Assembly (NCBI RefSeq): GCF_004145405.1
Contig: NZ_SELQ01000005.1
Span: 124,001-188,000 of the forward strand
Direction: 5' to 3'
Source: Salipiger sp. IMCC34102
GTDB taxonomy: Bacteria > Pseudomonadota > Alphaproteobacteria > Rhodobacterales > Rhodobacteraceae
DNA length: 64,000 nucleotides
Positions within the stretch are counted from its first letter, which is position 1. Each line of letters starts with the position of its first letter. A program made the position numbers and the translations under genes. Of the stretch, positions 53,835 to 63,682 are shown one piece after another. The notes beneath the pieces are model-generated. The model saw only the letters and a list, made by a program, of their open reading frames with translations, was not told the origin of the DNA and did no database searches.

Positions 53835-54503
53835 ATGTCACGTCTGACCGCGTCACGTCTGACCGCCCTGCCCCGCAAGTTCGCCGCCGCCGTCGCGGGC
53901 CAGGCGTTGCGGCTCTTCGCGCTCTTCGTGACCGCGGCCCGGGCCGAGTGGAAAGGTATCACCCCCGAACCCGGTCTGCGGGTCTATTACGCCAACCACA
54001 CCAGCAACGGCGATCTGCCGATGATCTGGGCGGTGCTGCCCACGGCCCTGCGCCGCCAGACCCGTCCCGTGGCCGCGGCGGACTATTGGCTGACCTCGCC
54101 ATTGCGGGCGTTTTGCGGGCGCGACATCTTCAACGCCGTGCTGATCGACCGCAGGCCGGAGGTCGACGACAAGCCGATGGAGAAGATCCTCGCCGCCCTC
54201 GACGACGGGTCGTCGCTGATCCTCTTTCCCGAAGGCAACCGCAACATGACCGAGGATCCCCTGCTGCCCTTCAAGTCCGGGCTCTACAACATCGCTGCGG
54301 CTCGCCCGCAGGTCGAGCTGGTGCCGACCTGGATCGCCAATCTCAACGCCATCATGCCCAAGGGCGAGGTCATTCCCCTGCCGCTGATCTGCACCGTCAC
54401 CTTCGGCACGCCCGTTCATTTGCACGAGGGCGAGGACCGCAAGGCCTTCCTCGCGCGCGCGGCGACGGCCCTTTCGGACCTCGCACCGGAGCGGCGCGCA
54501 TGA
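53835..54503 (+). CDS. 1-acyl-sn-glycerol-3-phosphate acyltransferase-like protein
   Basis: The 222-residue PlsC-type acyltransferase has NHTSNGD (His55 and Asp60 of the NHxxxxD motif). The glycerol-phosphate motif is LFPEGNRNM. It should acylate lysophosphatidic acid or a related lipid at the inner membrane. Its N-terminus starts with a 15-base tandem duplication (SRLTASRLTA), giving a slightly basic start. It overlaps the CdsA-like gene by ATGA, so they work in one transcript. Confidence 0.88.
   Translation: MSRLTASRLTALPRKFAAAVAGQALRLFALFVTAARAEWKGITPEPGLRVYYANHTSNGDLPMIWAVLPTALRRQTRPVAAADYWLTSPLRAFCGRDIFNAVLIDRRPEVDDKPMEKILAALDDGSSLILFPEGNRNMTEDPLLPFKSGLYNIAAARPQVELVPTWIANLNAIMPKGEVIPLPLICTVTFGTPVHLHEGEDRKAFLARAATALSDLAPERRA
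53838..53867 (+). repeat. 15-bp tandem duplication at an N-terminus
   Basis: tcacgtctgaccgcg (53838-53852) is followed by tcacgtctgaccgcc (53853-53867). It encodes Ser-Arg-Leu-Thr-Ala twice. It is in frame and probably a slippage event. Confidence 0.85.
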
Positions 54504-55441
54504 CCGAGACGACCGCCAATGTGGCGCTGCTGGCGCTGGGGGTCTGCGCGATCCTGGTGGCGCTGACCATCCTGGGCGAGGTGCTGCGCGCCCGCCAGCC
54601 CGCGGGACGCGCGAACCCGGTGCTCGACACCTACCAGACCCGGGTGGAGAGCTGGTGGGTCATCGTCGTGCTGGTCTCGCTGGCCTTGCTGGCCGGACGC
54701 GCGGGCGCCGTGATCCTGTCGCTCTTCGCGTCCTTCGCGGCCCTGCGGGAGTTCCTGACGCTGACCACCAAGACACGGGCGGATCACCTGTCGCTGGCGC
54801 TGGCCTTCTTCGCGGTCCTTCCGGTGCAGTACCTTTTCGTCTGGCTGGGCTGGACCGGGGCCTTCACCGTCTTCATCCCGGTCTACGCCTTCCTGCTCCT
54901 GCCCGTCGTCTCTGCCCTGCGGGGGGAGTCGCGGCGCTTTCTCGTGCGCGTGGCCGAAACCCAGTGGGCGCTGATGATCTGCGTCTATTGCCTGTCCCAC
55001 GTACCCGCCTTGCTGACCCTGCGGATCGAGGACGCGGACGACGGCCCGGTGCTGCTGATCGCGTTCCTCTTCCTCACCGTCCAGTTCGGGGACCTGCTGG
55101 ACTACTTCTTCGGCCGCCGCATCGGACGCCACAAGATCGCACCCGACCTGTCGCCCAAGACGCGCGAGGGCATGGCCTGCGGCATCGCCTGTGCCGCGCT
55201 GATCGGGGCCGGGCTGCACTGGATCACGCCCTTCTGCCTGTTCGGGGCGGCGGCGATGGCGGCGCTGATCTCGGCCGCGGGCATGATGGGGCACCTCGTC
55301 TTCGCCGCGATCAAGCGTGACAAGGGCGTGCGCGACTGGTCCCACCTGATCCCCGGCCAGGGCGGCGTCATGGACCAGCTCGATTCCGTCATGTTCGCGG
55401 CCCCCGTGTTCTACCACGTGACGCGGCTGATCTGGGGCTAA
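54500..55441 (+). CDS. CdsA-like phosphatidate cytidylyltransferase
   Basis: The 313-residue membrane protein has at least six hydrophobic segments and the CdsA signature region IKRDKGVRDWSHLIPGQGG followed by the MDQLDS end. It would make CDP-diacylglycerol from phosphatidic acid made by the preceding acyltransferase. The HGG of typical CdsA is replaced by QGG, as in YnbB-type relatives. It is probably a secondary CdsA, since the main one normally sits with uppS/dxr. It is convergent with the acidic-tail protein by a 4-base overlap. Confidence 0.85.
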   Translation: MTETTANVALLALGVCAILVALTILGEVLRARQPAGRANPVLDTYQTRVESWWVIVVLVSLALLAGRAGAVILSLFASFAALREFLTLTTKTRADHLSLALAFFAVLPVQYLFVWLGWTGAFTVFIPVYAFLLLPVVSALRGESRRFLVRVAETQWALMICVYCLSHVPALLTLRIEDADDGPVLLIAFLFLTVQFGDLLDYFFGRRIGRHKIAPDLSPKTREGMACGIACAALIGAGLHWITPFCLFGAAAMAALISAAGMMGHLVFAAIKRDKGVRDWSHLIPGQGGVMDQLDSVMFAAPVFYHVTRLIWG

Positions 55442-56193
55442 CCGCCGATTCCGGTCTCTTCGCCTCCGGTGTCGCCGGAGGGAACATCGTCCGTATTGGC
55501 GTCGGCGTCGGGGCTGGCCGCGGTACCTGCGGGCGCGTCCGACGCCTCCTCCTCGTCGACGGGCGTGTCTTCACTGGTCGTGGAAGCCGCGTCATCGTCG
55601 GCGGAAACGTTATCCAAATCCAAGGAGGCGGCAGGGGGCGCGTTCTCACCTGACGTGGTCGGCGCCTCCTCGGCATTCGAGGAGGGATCCTCCGCATCAG
55701 GCGAGACGTCCGCCGTATCGGTCCCCCCATCGTCACCGGCGGCAGCCTCGACCTCGATGGAGCCGTCCTCGGTGGCGGACGCCTCCTCGATATCTGCCGC
55801 GGGGGGATCCGCCTCTGCGGTGGTCCGGGGCGGCGGCGCGTCGGGATCGGGGCAGCGGTCGTAGACGAAGGCATAGCCGTTCCAGACCATGATGATCCCG
55901 TCGTCCTGCGCCTTGTCCATCACCATGGCGCGTTCGGTGAAGATCTCGTCCTCGCCCGAGCACTGCATGGTGTACAAAAGGGCATCCATGTCGATCACGT
56001 TTACCGGGTCGGACATCCGGCATTCCGCGCCGACCCCGTAGAAGATGTCGTCCTCGATCCGCACGGCACCACCATCCACGCCAACGAGGCCGCATTCGCT
56101 GTTGGCGGCTTGCTTGTAGGTCCCGTCGTAGGGTCCGGCGAAGGCGGGCGTCACTAGCATGGCTAGGGCAAAAGCGGTTCGGGTCATCGTCAA
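55438..56193 (-). CDS. Exported protein with a long acidic low-complexity tail
   Basis: The 251-residue protein has a Sec signal MTMTRTAFALAMLVTPAFAG. A globular part of about 100 residues follows with four cysteines (NSECGLVG, GAECRMSDP, MQCSGEDE, YDRCPDPD). Residues about 120-251 are rich in Asp, Glu, Ala, Ser and Thr, so they should be disordered. Family unknown. A Met two codons in is an alternative start. It lies next to the type I secretion genes but has no RTX repeats and has its own Sec signal, so it is unlikely to be their substrate. Confidence 0.75.
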   Translation of the reverse strand: MTMTRTAFALAMLVTPAFAGPYDGTYKQAANSECGLVGVDGGAVRIEDDIFYGVGAECRMSDPVNVIDMDALLYTMQCSGEDEIFTERAMVMDKAQDDGIIMVWNGYAFVYDRCPDPDAPPPRTTAEADPPAADIEEASATEDGSIEVEAAAGDDGGTDTADVSPDAEDPSSNAEEAPTTSGENAPPAASLDLDNVSADDDAASTTSEDTPVDEEEASDAPAGTAASPDADANTDDVPSGDTGGEETGIGG

Positions 56194-56376
56194 TCCTCCT
56201 GCCCGGTGTTCTAGGATGCGGGCGGGGGAATGTCACGCGGGCGGCGGGGCCCGTGTCCGATGGGGCGCGTTCACCGGTTTTATCCCAAATTTACGAAAAA
56301 TTCAGGTGATCGGGCGATGACGGGCCGCTACACCACGCCAGGACGCGGGGATGACGGCGACGAGCGGGGAACGGAC

Positions 56377-58122
56377 ATGTCGGTGAGCGACCAGATGCGA
56401 CGCGAAGGACTGGCCGAACTGGTGGCCGTGCGCCGCGAGGGTCGCGTGCTTTACTGGGCGGTCGGAATTTTCAGCTTCTTCGTGAACATGCTGATGCTGA
56501 CCGGCCCGCTCTACATGCTCAACGTCTACGACCGCGTGCTGGGCTCGCGCAGCTACGAGACGCTGATCGCGCTGACGGTTCTGGTGGCGTTCCTCTACGG
56601 GATGATGGGGATCCTGGATTACGTGCGGGGCCGCGTCATGGGCCGGTTAGGCGCGCGGTTCCAGGCCCGGCTGGACCGCCGCGTCTTCGGCGCGGTGCTG
56701 CAGGCCAGCACGCTCAACCGCGCCCCGGCGGAGGCGAAGACCGGCATGCGCGACCTGGAATCGGTGCAGCGGCTCATCACCTCGCCCGCGCTGATGTCGC
56801 TGTTCGACCTGCCGTGGACGCCGCTGTTCTTCCTGGGGATCTTCATCTTCCACCCCTACCTCGGCATCCTCGCGGTCTGCGGCGGGCTGGTGCTGATCGT
56901 GGTCGCGGTGTTCAACCAGATCACCTCGCGCAAGCCGCTGGAGGTGGCGAACGCCGCCTCCTTCCACGCGGAGACGCTGGGCGGCCAGATCCGCTCGGAG
57001 GCCGAGATGGTGCACGCCATGGGCATGCGTGGTGCGAGCTTCGATCGCTGGCAGATCGCGCGCGGCCAGTCGCTCGACGCCACGATCGGGGCGGCGGACA
57101 CGTCGGGCACCTACACGGCGATGACCAAGACGTTCCGGCTGTTCCTGCAATCGGCGATGCTGGGCCTCGGGGCCTACCTGGTGCTGCAGGGGCAGTTGAC
57201 GCCGGGGGCGATGATCGCGGGGTCGATCCTGATGGGCCGCGCGCTGGCGCCGGTCGAGCAGATCGTGGGCCAATGGGCCGTCTTCCAGCGCGGCCGCGAA
57301 GGCTGGCGCAACCTTGCCACCCTTCTGGGCAGCATCCCGGCCGAGGCCCGGCGCACCGAACTGCCCGCCCCCCGCGCCCGCATCGTGGCCGACCAGGTGA
57401 CGGTGGTCCCGCCGGGGGAGACCCAGGCCTCGCTGCGGATGATAAGCTTCGAGGTGGCACCCGGTCAGGCGGTCGGCGTGATCGGCACCTCCGGCGCGGG
57501 CAAGTCGACGCTGGCGCGTGCGCTGACCGGGGTCTGGCGGCCCGCGGGCGGCAAGATCCGGCTCGATGGCGCGGCACTGGATCAATACGATCCCGACACG
57601 CTGGGGCGCTACGTGGGCTACCTGCCGCAGCGGGTGCAGCTTTTCGAGGGCACCATCGCCGAGAACATCGCCCGCATGTCCCTGCAGCCCGAAGATGCCG
57701 CCGTGGTCCGCGCCGCGCGGAAGGCCGCCGCGCACGAGATGATCCTCAAGCTGCCGGACGGTTACGACACGAAGATCACCGCCAGCGGCGGCCGCCTGTC
57801 GGGAGGGCAGATCCAGCGGATCGGGCTGGCCCGCGCGATGTACGGCGATCCGGTCGTGCTGGTGCTGGACGAGCCGAACAGCAACCTCGACAACGACGGA
57901 TCCACGGCGCTCAATGCCGCGATCAAGGTGGCGAAATCCGAAGGGCGGGCCGTGTTCATCATGGCCCACCGCCCCGCCGCCATCCAGGAATGCGACCTGC
58001 TGCTTGTGATCGAGAACGGCACCCGTCGCGCCTTTGGACCGAAGGAGGACGTGATGAACGAAGTCGTCAGGAACGCGGGCCAGATCAGCGCCGCCACCGG
58101 TCGCGCGGCAGGCGTGCAATGA
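56377..58122 (+). CDS. Type I secretion system permease/ATPase (PrtD family)
   Basis: The 581-residue ABC half-transporter has an N-terminal membrane domain (about 25-320, with [17 protein letters not shown] as first segment). Walker A is GTSGAGKST (about 371-379), the signature [15 protein letters not shown] starts at 474, and Walker B/H-loop are VLVLDEPN and AHRPAA. It lacks the C39 peptidase domain. It pairs with the HlyD protein to export a substrate across both membranes with a TolC partner. I chose ATG 56377 with ggggaacgg upstream; ATG 56317 would add 20 residues. Confidence 0.9.
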   Translation: MSVSDQMRREGLAELVAVRREGRVLYWAVGIFSFFVNMLMLTGPLYMLNVYDRVLGSRSYETLIALTVLVAFLYGMMGILDYVRGRVMGRLGARFQARLDRRVFGAVLQASTLNRAPAEAKTGMRDLESVQRLITSPALMSLFDLPWTPLFFLGIFIFHPYLGILAVCGGLVLIVVAVFNQITSRKPLEVANAASFHAETLGGQIRSEAEMVHAMGMRGASFDRWQIARGQSLDATIGAADTSGTYTAMTKTFRLFLQSAMLGLGAYLVLQGQLTPGAMIAGSILMGRALAPVEQIVGQWAVFQRGREGWRNLATLLGSIPAEARRTELPAPRARIVADQVTVVPPGETQASLRMISFEVAPGQAVGVIGTSGAGKSTLARALTGVWRPAGGKIRLDGAALDQYDPDTLGRYVGYLPQRVQLFEGTIAENIARMSLQPEDAAVVRAARKAAAHEMILKLPDGYDTKITASGGRLSGGQIQRIGLARAMYGDPVVLVLDEPNSNLDNDGSTALNAAIKVAKSEGRAVFIMAHRPAAIQECDLLLVIENGTRRAFGPKEDVMNEVVRNAGQISAATGRAAGVQ

Positions 58123-59420
58123 CCGGCGACGTCCCCTCGCGCTGGTCGGCGTCCAGGCCGCTTCTCGTCGGGGTGCTGGCGCTCGTGGTGCTCGTCGGCG
58201 GCTTCGGCGCCTGGGCTGTCTTCGCCAACATCAGCGGCGCGGTCATCACCTCGGGCCAGATAGAGGTGGATCAGAACCGGCAGGTGATCCAGCATCCCGA
58301 CGGCGGAGTCGTGGACCGGATCCTGGTGGGCGAAGGTGACGAAGTCGCTGCGGGCGATCTGCTGATCATGCTGGACCGGGACGAACTGGCGAGCGAGCTG
58401 GCCATCGTCGAAGGGCAGCTCTTCGAGATTCTCGCCCGCCGCGCGCGGCTCGAAGCCGAACGCGACGGGGCCGAGACGCTGAACTTCGATCCCCTGCTGG
58501 AGGCCGGCGGCGCGGATGCGGCGGACCTGATGGACGGCCAGCAGCGCCTGTTCGAGGCGCGCAACGAAACCATCCAGCGCAACACCGAACAACTGACCCA
58601 GCAGCGCAACCAAATCGCCAAGCAGGTCGAAGGGTTCGACGCCCAGCAAGCCGCCTTGACAGCACAGAAGGCCCTGATCGAACAGGAGCTGACCGACCAG
58701 CAAAGCCTGCTCGACCGGGGACTTGCCCAAGCCAGCCGCGTCCTTGCCCTGCAGCGCGAGGAGGCGAACATGCAAGGCAGCGTGGGCAGCCTGACCGCCC
58801 AGGCCGCCCAGGCGGCCGAGCGCATGACCGAGATCGACATCCAGATCCTGGGCCTGACCTCCACCCGCCGGGAAGAGGCGATTACCCGGCTGCGCGATCT
58901 GCAATACACCGCGCTGGAACTGGCCGAACGCCGCCGCACCCTGACGCAGCGGCTGGACCGGCTGGACATCCGCGCCCCCGTCTCGGGCGTCATCTACGGG
59001 TTGGAGGTCTTCGCCCCCCGCTCGGTCATCCAGCCGGCGGAACCGTTGATGTACCTCGTCCCGCAGGACAGGCCGCTGGTGATCACCACGCAGGTGCAGG
59101 TCACGGACGTGGACCAGATCTTCGTGGGTCAGGACGTGGTGGTGCGTTTCTCCGCCTTCGATCAGCGCCGCACACCGGAACTTTTCGGCACCGTCACCCA
59201 GATCTCCGCCGATGCTTTCCGCAACGAGCAGACCGGCGTCTCCTATTACCGTGCTGAGGTGCGGTTGAACGACGGCGAGATCGAGAAGATGCCCCAGGAC
59301 ATGATCCTGATCCCCGGCATGCCGGTCGAGGCCTACGTGCGCACCGCCGAACGCACGCCGATGGCCTACCTCGTCAAGCCGCTGTCGGATTATTTCGCAA
59401 GGGCATTCCGCGAGTCCTGA
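58119..59420 (+). CDS. HlyD-family periplasmic adaptor (PrtE-like)
   Basis: The 433-residue membrane-fusion protein has one transmembrane helix near 14-36 and a lipoyl-like half ([19 protein letters not shown]). A long coiled-coil hairpin (about 95-270) and the return [16 protein letters not shown] and beta-barrel complete the adaptor. It bridges the ABC protein and a TolC-like outer-membrane channel. Its ATG overlaps the ABC gene stop. The third component (TolC) is not present in the window. Confidence 0.9.
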   Translation: MTGDVPSRWSASRPLLVGVLALVVLVGGFGAWAVFANISGAVITSGQIEVDQNRQVIQHPDGGVVDRILVGEGDEVAAGDLLIMLDRDELASELAIVEGQLFEILARRARLEAERDGAETLNFDPLLEAGGADAADLMDGQQRLFEARNETIQRNTEQLTQQRNQIAKQVEGFDAQQAALTAQKALIEQELTDQQSLLDRGLAQASRVLALQREEANMQGSVGSLTAQAAQAAERMTEIDIQILGLTSTRREEAITRLRDLQYTALELAERRRTLTQRLDRLDIRAPVSGVIYGLEVFAPRSVIQPAEPLMYLVPQDRPLVITTQVQVTDVDQIFVGQDVVVRFSAFDQRRTPELFGTVTQISADAFRNEQTGVSYYRAEVRLNDGEIEKMPQDMILIPGMPVEAYVRTAERTPMAYLVKPLSDYFARAFRES

Positions 59421-59475
59421 TTGCCCTTCCGCGCCCGCGTGGCTAGCCTGCGGGCGAACTGCAAGGAGCCGCGCG

Positions 59476-59937
59476 ATGAGCCGCATCGAAGACAAACTGG
59501 CCGAGCTGGGAGAGACCCTGCCCGACGCCCCCGCCCCGGCCGCGAACTACGCGCCTTACGTCGTCACGGGCCAGACCGTCTACGTCTCGGGCCAGATCAG
59601 CCAGGGGCCGCAGGGCAACCTGCTGGGCAAGCTGGGAGAGACCGCGACGATCGAGGATGGCGCCGCGGCCGCCCGCGCCTGCGCGCTGTCGATCCTGGCC
59701 CAGGTGAAGGCGGCGGCGGGCGGCGATCTCGACCGGCTGGCGCGGGTCGTGAAGCTGACCGGCTTCGTGAACTCGACCTCGGGCTTCACCGATCAGCCCA
59801 AGGTGATCAACGGCGCCTCCGACTTCCTGGTCGAGGTGCTGGGCGACAAGGGCCGTCACGCACGCTCTGCCGTTTCGGCGGCCAGCTTGCCGCTGGGGGT
59901 GATGGTCGAAATCGAAGCGATCGTCGAACTTTCGTGA
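59476..59937 (+). CDS. RidA-family enamine/imine deaminase
   Basis: The 153-residue YjgF/RidA-family protein has VYVSGQISQG, the conserved arginine in GRHARSAVSAASLPLG and EIEAIVEL at the end. RidA hydrolyses reactive enamines released by PLP enzymes. This copy is the longer subgroup, with an N-terminal helix. Cytosolic. It ends in a GTGA overlap with the GDPD gene, which is unexpected functionally. Confidence 0.9.
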   Translation: MSRIEDKLAELGETLPDAPAPAANYAPYVVTGQTVYVSGQISQGPQGNLLGKLGETATIEDGAAAARACALSILAQVKAAAGGDLDRLARVVKLTGFVNSTSGFTDQPKVINGASDFLVEVLGDKGRHARSAVSAASLPLGVMVEIEAIVELS

Positions 59938-60686
59938 CCCTGCCCGCGAGCTTTCTCGACCGCCCGATCGCGCACCGCGCCCTTCACGACAGCGCCGCAG
60001 GGCGGGTGGAGAATTCGCGCGCTTCGATCGAAGCCGCGGTCGCGGCGGGCTACGGGATCGAGATCGACCTGCAATGCGCCTCTGACGGGGTGCCGATGGT
60101 GTTTCACGACTACGACCTGCGCCGCCTGACGATCGAGATGGGGCCCCTCGCCCAGCGCAGCAGCGCGCAACTGGCGCAGATCCCGCTGATGGGTGACAGG
60201 GGCGGCATCCCGACGCTGGAAGAGGTGCTGACCCTCGTCGCGGGCCGCGTGCCGCTCTTGCTGGAGATCAAGGACCAGGACGGTGCGCTGGGTCCCGCGA
60301 CCGGCCCCATGGGCAAGACGATCGCCGCCCTGCTGGACCGCTACGATGGCGACGTGGCGGTGATGTCGTTCAATCCAAACCACGTCGCCGAGATGGCCCG
60401 GCTGGCCCCCGAGGTGGCCCGCGGGTTGACGACCTGCGCCTTTGCACCCGGGGATTGGCCCGGCATCCCGCGCCCCACCCTGGAACGCCTGCGGCAGGTG
60501 CCGGACTACGGCCACCTGGGCGCCTGCTTCGTCAGCCACGACCGCGAGGATCTGGACGCGCCGGTGATCGCGGATCTCAAGAGCCAGGGTGCCAAGGTGC
60601 TGACCTGGACGATCAAGAGCGCCGAGCAGGAAACGCAGGCGCGCAAAGTGGCGGACAACATCACGTTCGAGGGATACCCGGCTTGA
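59934..60686 (+). CDS. Glycerophosphodiester phosphodiesterase
   Basis: The 250-residue GDPD TIM-barrel protein has IAHRALHD (His), NSRASIEAAVAAGYGIEIDLQ (Glu, Asp) and MVFHDYDLRRL (His), the canonical GDPD active-site set. There is no signal peptide, so it works in the cytosol on glycerophosphodiesters. The start is GTG at 59934, overlapping the RidA stop. Phospholipid turnover is a likely role. Confidence 0.88.
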   Translation: MTLPASFLDRPIAHRALHDSAAGRVENSRASIEAAVAAGYGIEIDLQCASDGVPMVFHDYDLRRLTIEMGPLAQRSSAQLAQIPLMGDRGGIPTLEEVLTLVAGRVPLLLEIKDQDGALGPATGPMGKTIAALLDRYDGDVAVMSFNPNHVAEMARLAPEVARGLTTCAFAPGDWPGIPRPTLERLRQVPDYGHLGACFVSHDREDLDAPVIADLKSQGAKVLTWTIKSAEQETQARKVADNITFEGYPA

Positions 60687-60717
60687 CGCGCGAGCCTCGC
60701 CGCCCACCTCAAGGCGC

Positions 60718-61896
60718 ATGACCGAAACCGCCATCGAACTGACCGCCCACCCCAGCCTCGACGGCATCGCCGAAAGCGACTGGGACGCCTGCGCCTGTCC
60801 GGGCGACGGCCCGCCGGTCGACCCCTTCACGACATACCGCTTCCTCAAGGCGCTTGAGGATTCGGGCTCCGTCGGGGGGCGATCGGGCTGGCAGCCGCGC
60901 TACCTGGTGGCCCGCGCGGACGACCAGGTGATCGCCTGCGCGCCGCTCTACGCCAAGGGGCACAGCCAGGGCGAATACATCTTCGATTTCAACTGGGCCC
61001 ACGCCTACGAGAACGCGGGCGGGCGCTACTATCCCAAGCTGCAGATCGCCGTCCCCTTCACCCCGGCCACGGGCCGCCGTTTCCTCACCCGCCCGGGGTT
61101 CGAGGAGGTCGGCATCTCGGCCCTCGTGCAGGGCGCCGTCCAGATCGCGGCGGACAATGACCTCAGTTCCGTGCACGCGACCTTCTGCACCGAGGAGGAA
61201 GCCGCGGCGGGAGAAGAGCTTGGCCTTCTGCGCCGGACGGGGCAGCAGTTCCACTGGCTCAACGATGCCTATGCGGACTTCGACGGGTTCCTCGCCGACC
61301 TTTCCAGCCGCAAGCGCAAGAACATCCGCAAGGAACGTGCGCAGGCCCAAGCCTTCGGTGGAGAGATCGTCCAACTGACCGGCGACGACATCAGGCCGCA
61401 CCACTGGGATGCCTTCTGGCAGTTCTACCAGGACACCGGCAACCGCAAGTGGGGCACACCTTACCTGACGCGCGCCTTCTTCGACCGCGCGCAGGAGAGC
61501 TTGCGCGACGACATGCTGCTGGTACTGGCCCTGGACGGTGCGCGTCCCGTGGCCGGCGCGCTGAACTTCATCGGGCGCGACACGCTTTACGGCCGCTACT
61601 GGGGCAGCGTCGAGTATCACCCCAGCCTGCATTTCGAGCTATGCTACTACCAGGCCATCGACTTCGCGATCGCCCGTGGCCTCGACCGGGTCGAGGCGGG
61701 CGCGCAAGGAGAGCACAAGCTCGCCCGCGGTTACCTGCCCACGCCCGTCCATTCGTTGCACTGGATCGGCGATCCGAATTTCCGCGACGCCATCGCCCGT
61801 TACCTGGCCCAGGAAGCCCGCGCCGTGGACGAGGAGATCGAGGTGCTCACCGCCTACGGCCCCTTCCGGCGCGACCACAGAGAGGAACAGCAATGA
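60718..61896 (+). CDS. FemAB-like GNAT acyltransferase (peptidogalycan biosynthesis/recognition family)
   Basis: The 392-residue protein has [40 protein letters not shown] and [21 protein letters not shown], characteristic of a large double-GNAT family (Pfam FemAB_like, PF04339). Function is not known. Its stop overlaps the pterin dehydratase gene ATG. There is no signal or membrane segment, so it is cytosolic. Confidence 0.85.
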   Translation: MTETAIELTAHPSLDGIAESDWDACACPGDGPPVDPFTTYRFLKALEDSGSVGGRSGWQPRYLVARADDQVIACAPLYAKGHSQGEYIFDFNWAHAYENAGGRYYPKLQIAVPFTPATGRRFLTRPGFEEVGISALVQGAVQIAADNDLSSVHATFCTEEEAAAGEELGLLRRTGQQFHWLNDAYADFDGFLADLSSRKRKNIRKERAQAQAFGGEIVQLTGDDIRPHHWDAFWQFYQDTGNRKWGTPYLTRAFFDRAQESLRDDMLLVLALDGARPVAGALNFIGRDTLYGRYWGSVEYHPSLHFELCYYQAIDFAIARGLDRVEAGAQGEHKLARGYLPTPVHSLHWIGDPNFRDAIARYLAQEARAVDEEIEVLTAYGPFRRDHREEQQ

Positions 61897-62189
61897 CCGA
61901 CCTTCTGACCGGAGACGACCGCGATCACGCCCTCACCGAACTGACAACGTCTGGCTGGCGCCAAGTCGAGGACCGCGACGCGATCCGCAAGACGTTCACC
62001 TTCAAGAACTTCGTCGAGGCCTTCGGGTTCATGACCCGTGCCGCGATCCATGCCGAGAAGATGAACCACCACCCCGAATGGTCCAACGTCTACAAGACGG
62101 TCGAGGTGACCTTGACGACCCATGACGTGGATGGTTTGAGCGCGCTCGACGTGAAACTGGCGAAGATACTGGACCGACTGGCGGACTGA
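61893..62189 (+). CDS. phhB: Pterin-4a-carbinolamine dehydratase
   Basis: The 98-residue protein has the PCD motif [20 protein letters not shown] and [17 protein letters not shown] enzymes regenerate dihydrobiopterin after phenylalanine hydroxylation, and are common in alphaproteobacteria. No phenylalanine hydroxylase is nearby. The start overlaps the FemAB-like stop. Confidence 0.93.
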   Translation: MTDLLTGDDRDHALTELTTSGWRQVEDRDAIRKTFTFKNFVEAFGFMTRAAIHAEKMNHHPEWSNVYKTVEVTLTTHDVDGLSALDVKLAKILDRLAD

Positions 62190-62193
62190 TGAG

Positions 62194-63045
62194 ATGGAAA
62201 ACCTGCTGACCCAACCGATCATGAACGGCAAATCCCTCGCGGATCTGCTGACGCTGGAATTCCTGGTCTCGATCCTGGGCAACGTGCTGGCCGCGATCGT
62301 GATCCTGTTCCTGGGCTTCGTGATCGCGGGATGGGTCGGTCGCCGGATCGAGAGTGTCGGGCAGAAGAACGTCCACCTCGACGAGACGCTCTTCGGGTTC
62401 CTGGGCAATATCGTCCGCTACATCATCATCGGCTTCTCCCTCCTCTTCGTTCTGAACACCTTCGGGGTGCAGACGACGAGTGTCGTGGCCGTCATCGGTG
62501 CCGCGGGTCTGGCCATCGGCCTGGCCTTGCAGGGCACCTTGTCGAACGTCGCGGCGGGGGTCATGATCGTCTTCTTCCGCCCCATCAAGCTGGGCGATTT
62601 CGTCGACATCGGCGGGTCGATGGGCACCGTGAAGGCGATCAACCTCAACTACATCGAACTGGCCAGCATCGGCAATTTCCAGATCATCGTCCCCAACTCC
62701 GAAGTCTGGGGCAACACGATCACCAATTACTCGGTCTACCCCCAGCGCCGGGCCGAATGGACCTTCGGCGTGGCCTATGGCGCGGACCTCGACCTGGCGC
62801 ACCGGACGATCATCGACACAATTATGGCCGACGAACGCTCCCTGGCCGAGCCGGAGCCCTTCATCCAGGTCAACAACCTGAACGCCAGTTCGGTGGATTT
62901 CCTGGTGCGGGTCTGGTGCGAGCGCGCCGAATTCTTCCAGTACCAGGCCGACATGACCCGCAAGGTCAAGGTGGCGCTGGACCAGGCGGGGGTCGAGATC
63001 CCATTCCCCACGCGCACCGTCGTCAACGTCAGCGACGGCGACTGA
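62194..63045 (+). CDS. Small MscS-family mechanosensitive channel
   Basis: The 283-residue protein has three membrane segments (about 25-50, 68-90, 95-130). The pore helix TM3 is AVIGAAGLAIGLALQGTLSN with the Gly/Ala packing of MscS. The beta domain follows at RPIKLGDFVDIGG, and NSEVWGNTITNYS closes it. It releases osmolytes under hypo-osmotic stress. Its ATG is 2 bases after the phhB stop; it may be in the same operon. Confidence 0.93.
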   Translation: MENLLTQPIMNGKSLADLLTLEFLVSILGNVLAAIVILFLGFVIAGWVGRRIESVGQKNVHLDETLFGFLGNIVRYIIIGFSLLFVLNTFGVQTTSVVAVIGAAGLAIGLALQGTLSNVAAGVMIVFFRPIKLGDFVDIGGSMGTVKAINLNYIELASIGNFQIIVPNSEVWGNTITNYSVYPQRRAEWTFGVAYGADLDLAHRTIIDTIMADERSLAEPEPFIQVNNLNASSVDFLVRVWCERAEFFQYQADMTRKVKVALDQAGVEIPFPTRTVVNVSDGD

Positions 63046-63062
63046 ACCGGCACGGGCCGTCC

Positions 63063-63082
63063 CGCCGGGCCCCTGCCCGGCG
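63063..63082. terminator. Hairpin between convergent MscS and peroxiredoxin genes
   Basis: CGCCGGGC (63063-63070) pairs with GCCCGGCG (63075-63082) around a 4-base loop. No T-run. It is probably a transcript end for either gene. Confidence 0.5.
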
Positions 63083-63110
63083 CGATTGCCGGGCCATGCG
63101 CCCGCACGGA

Positions 63111-63602
63111 CTAGTCTAGCCGGGCCAGCAGCGCCTCACCGCCGGAGATGTCGCATTCGCCCCCCGCGGGCTCTTCGTTCAGGATCGTCACCACGCCGTC
63201 CTCGATTAGCGCCGCATAGCGCTTCGAGCGGTCGATGAACCCGCGTTCGGGGACGCTGAAGTCCATGCCGACCGCCTTGGTGAAGGCGGCCTGCGTGTCG
63301 GCCACCATGGTGATACCCGCGTCGCTGGCGCCGGTCGATGCGCCCCATGCGGCCATCACGAAGGGATCGTTCACCGAAAGGCACAGGATCTGGTCCACGC
63401 CCTTGTCGGCGAAGGCCTTTGCGGTGCGGATGAAACTGGGGACATGGGCGGTGGTGCAGGTGCCCGTGTAGGCCCCGGGCAGGGCGAAAAGCACCACCTT
63501 GCGCCCTTTCAGCAGGTCTTGCAGCTGCACCTGTTCGGGGCCGTCGCCACCCATGATCAGGACGGTTGCATCGGGCAGGGTCTGGCCGGTCTGGAGTGGC
63601 AT
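63111..63602 (-). CDS. Peroxiredoxin (Prx5-like)
   Basis: The 163-residue Prx5/AhpE-type peroxiredoxin has the peroxidatic Cys49 in PGAYTGTCTTAHVPSF. A C-terminal cysteine occurs in GGECDISGG. It reduces hydrogen and organic peroxides. The ATG at 63602 (MPLQTGQTLP) has aagga at about 8 bases; the frame extends upstream but is not conserved. It is divergent from the ferredoxin reductase gene. Confidence 0.92.
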   Translation of the reverse strand: MPLQTGQTLPDATVLIMGGDGPEQVQLQDLLKGRKVVLFALPGAYTGTCTTAHVPSFIRTAKAFADKGVDQILCLSVNDPFVMAAWGASTGASDAGITMVADTQAAFTKAVGMDFSVPERGFIDRSKRYAALIEDGVVTILNEEPAGGECDISGGEALLARLD

Positions 63603-63682
63603 CGCATCGGTCCTTTGATTGCGCTTTGGTCTGGCCCCGATATACAACGGATTGTTAAGGGATGTAACGAAGGGTTGGAGAC

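Noticed and set aside
55438-56193. Acidic-tail protein as a type I secretion substrate
   Set aside because: It has a Sec signal and no RTX repeats or C-terminal secretion motif. It is also on the opposite strand.
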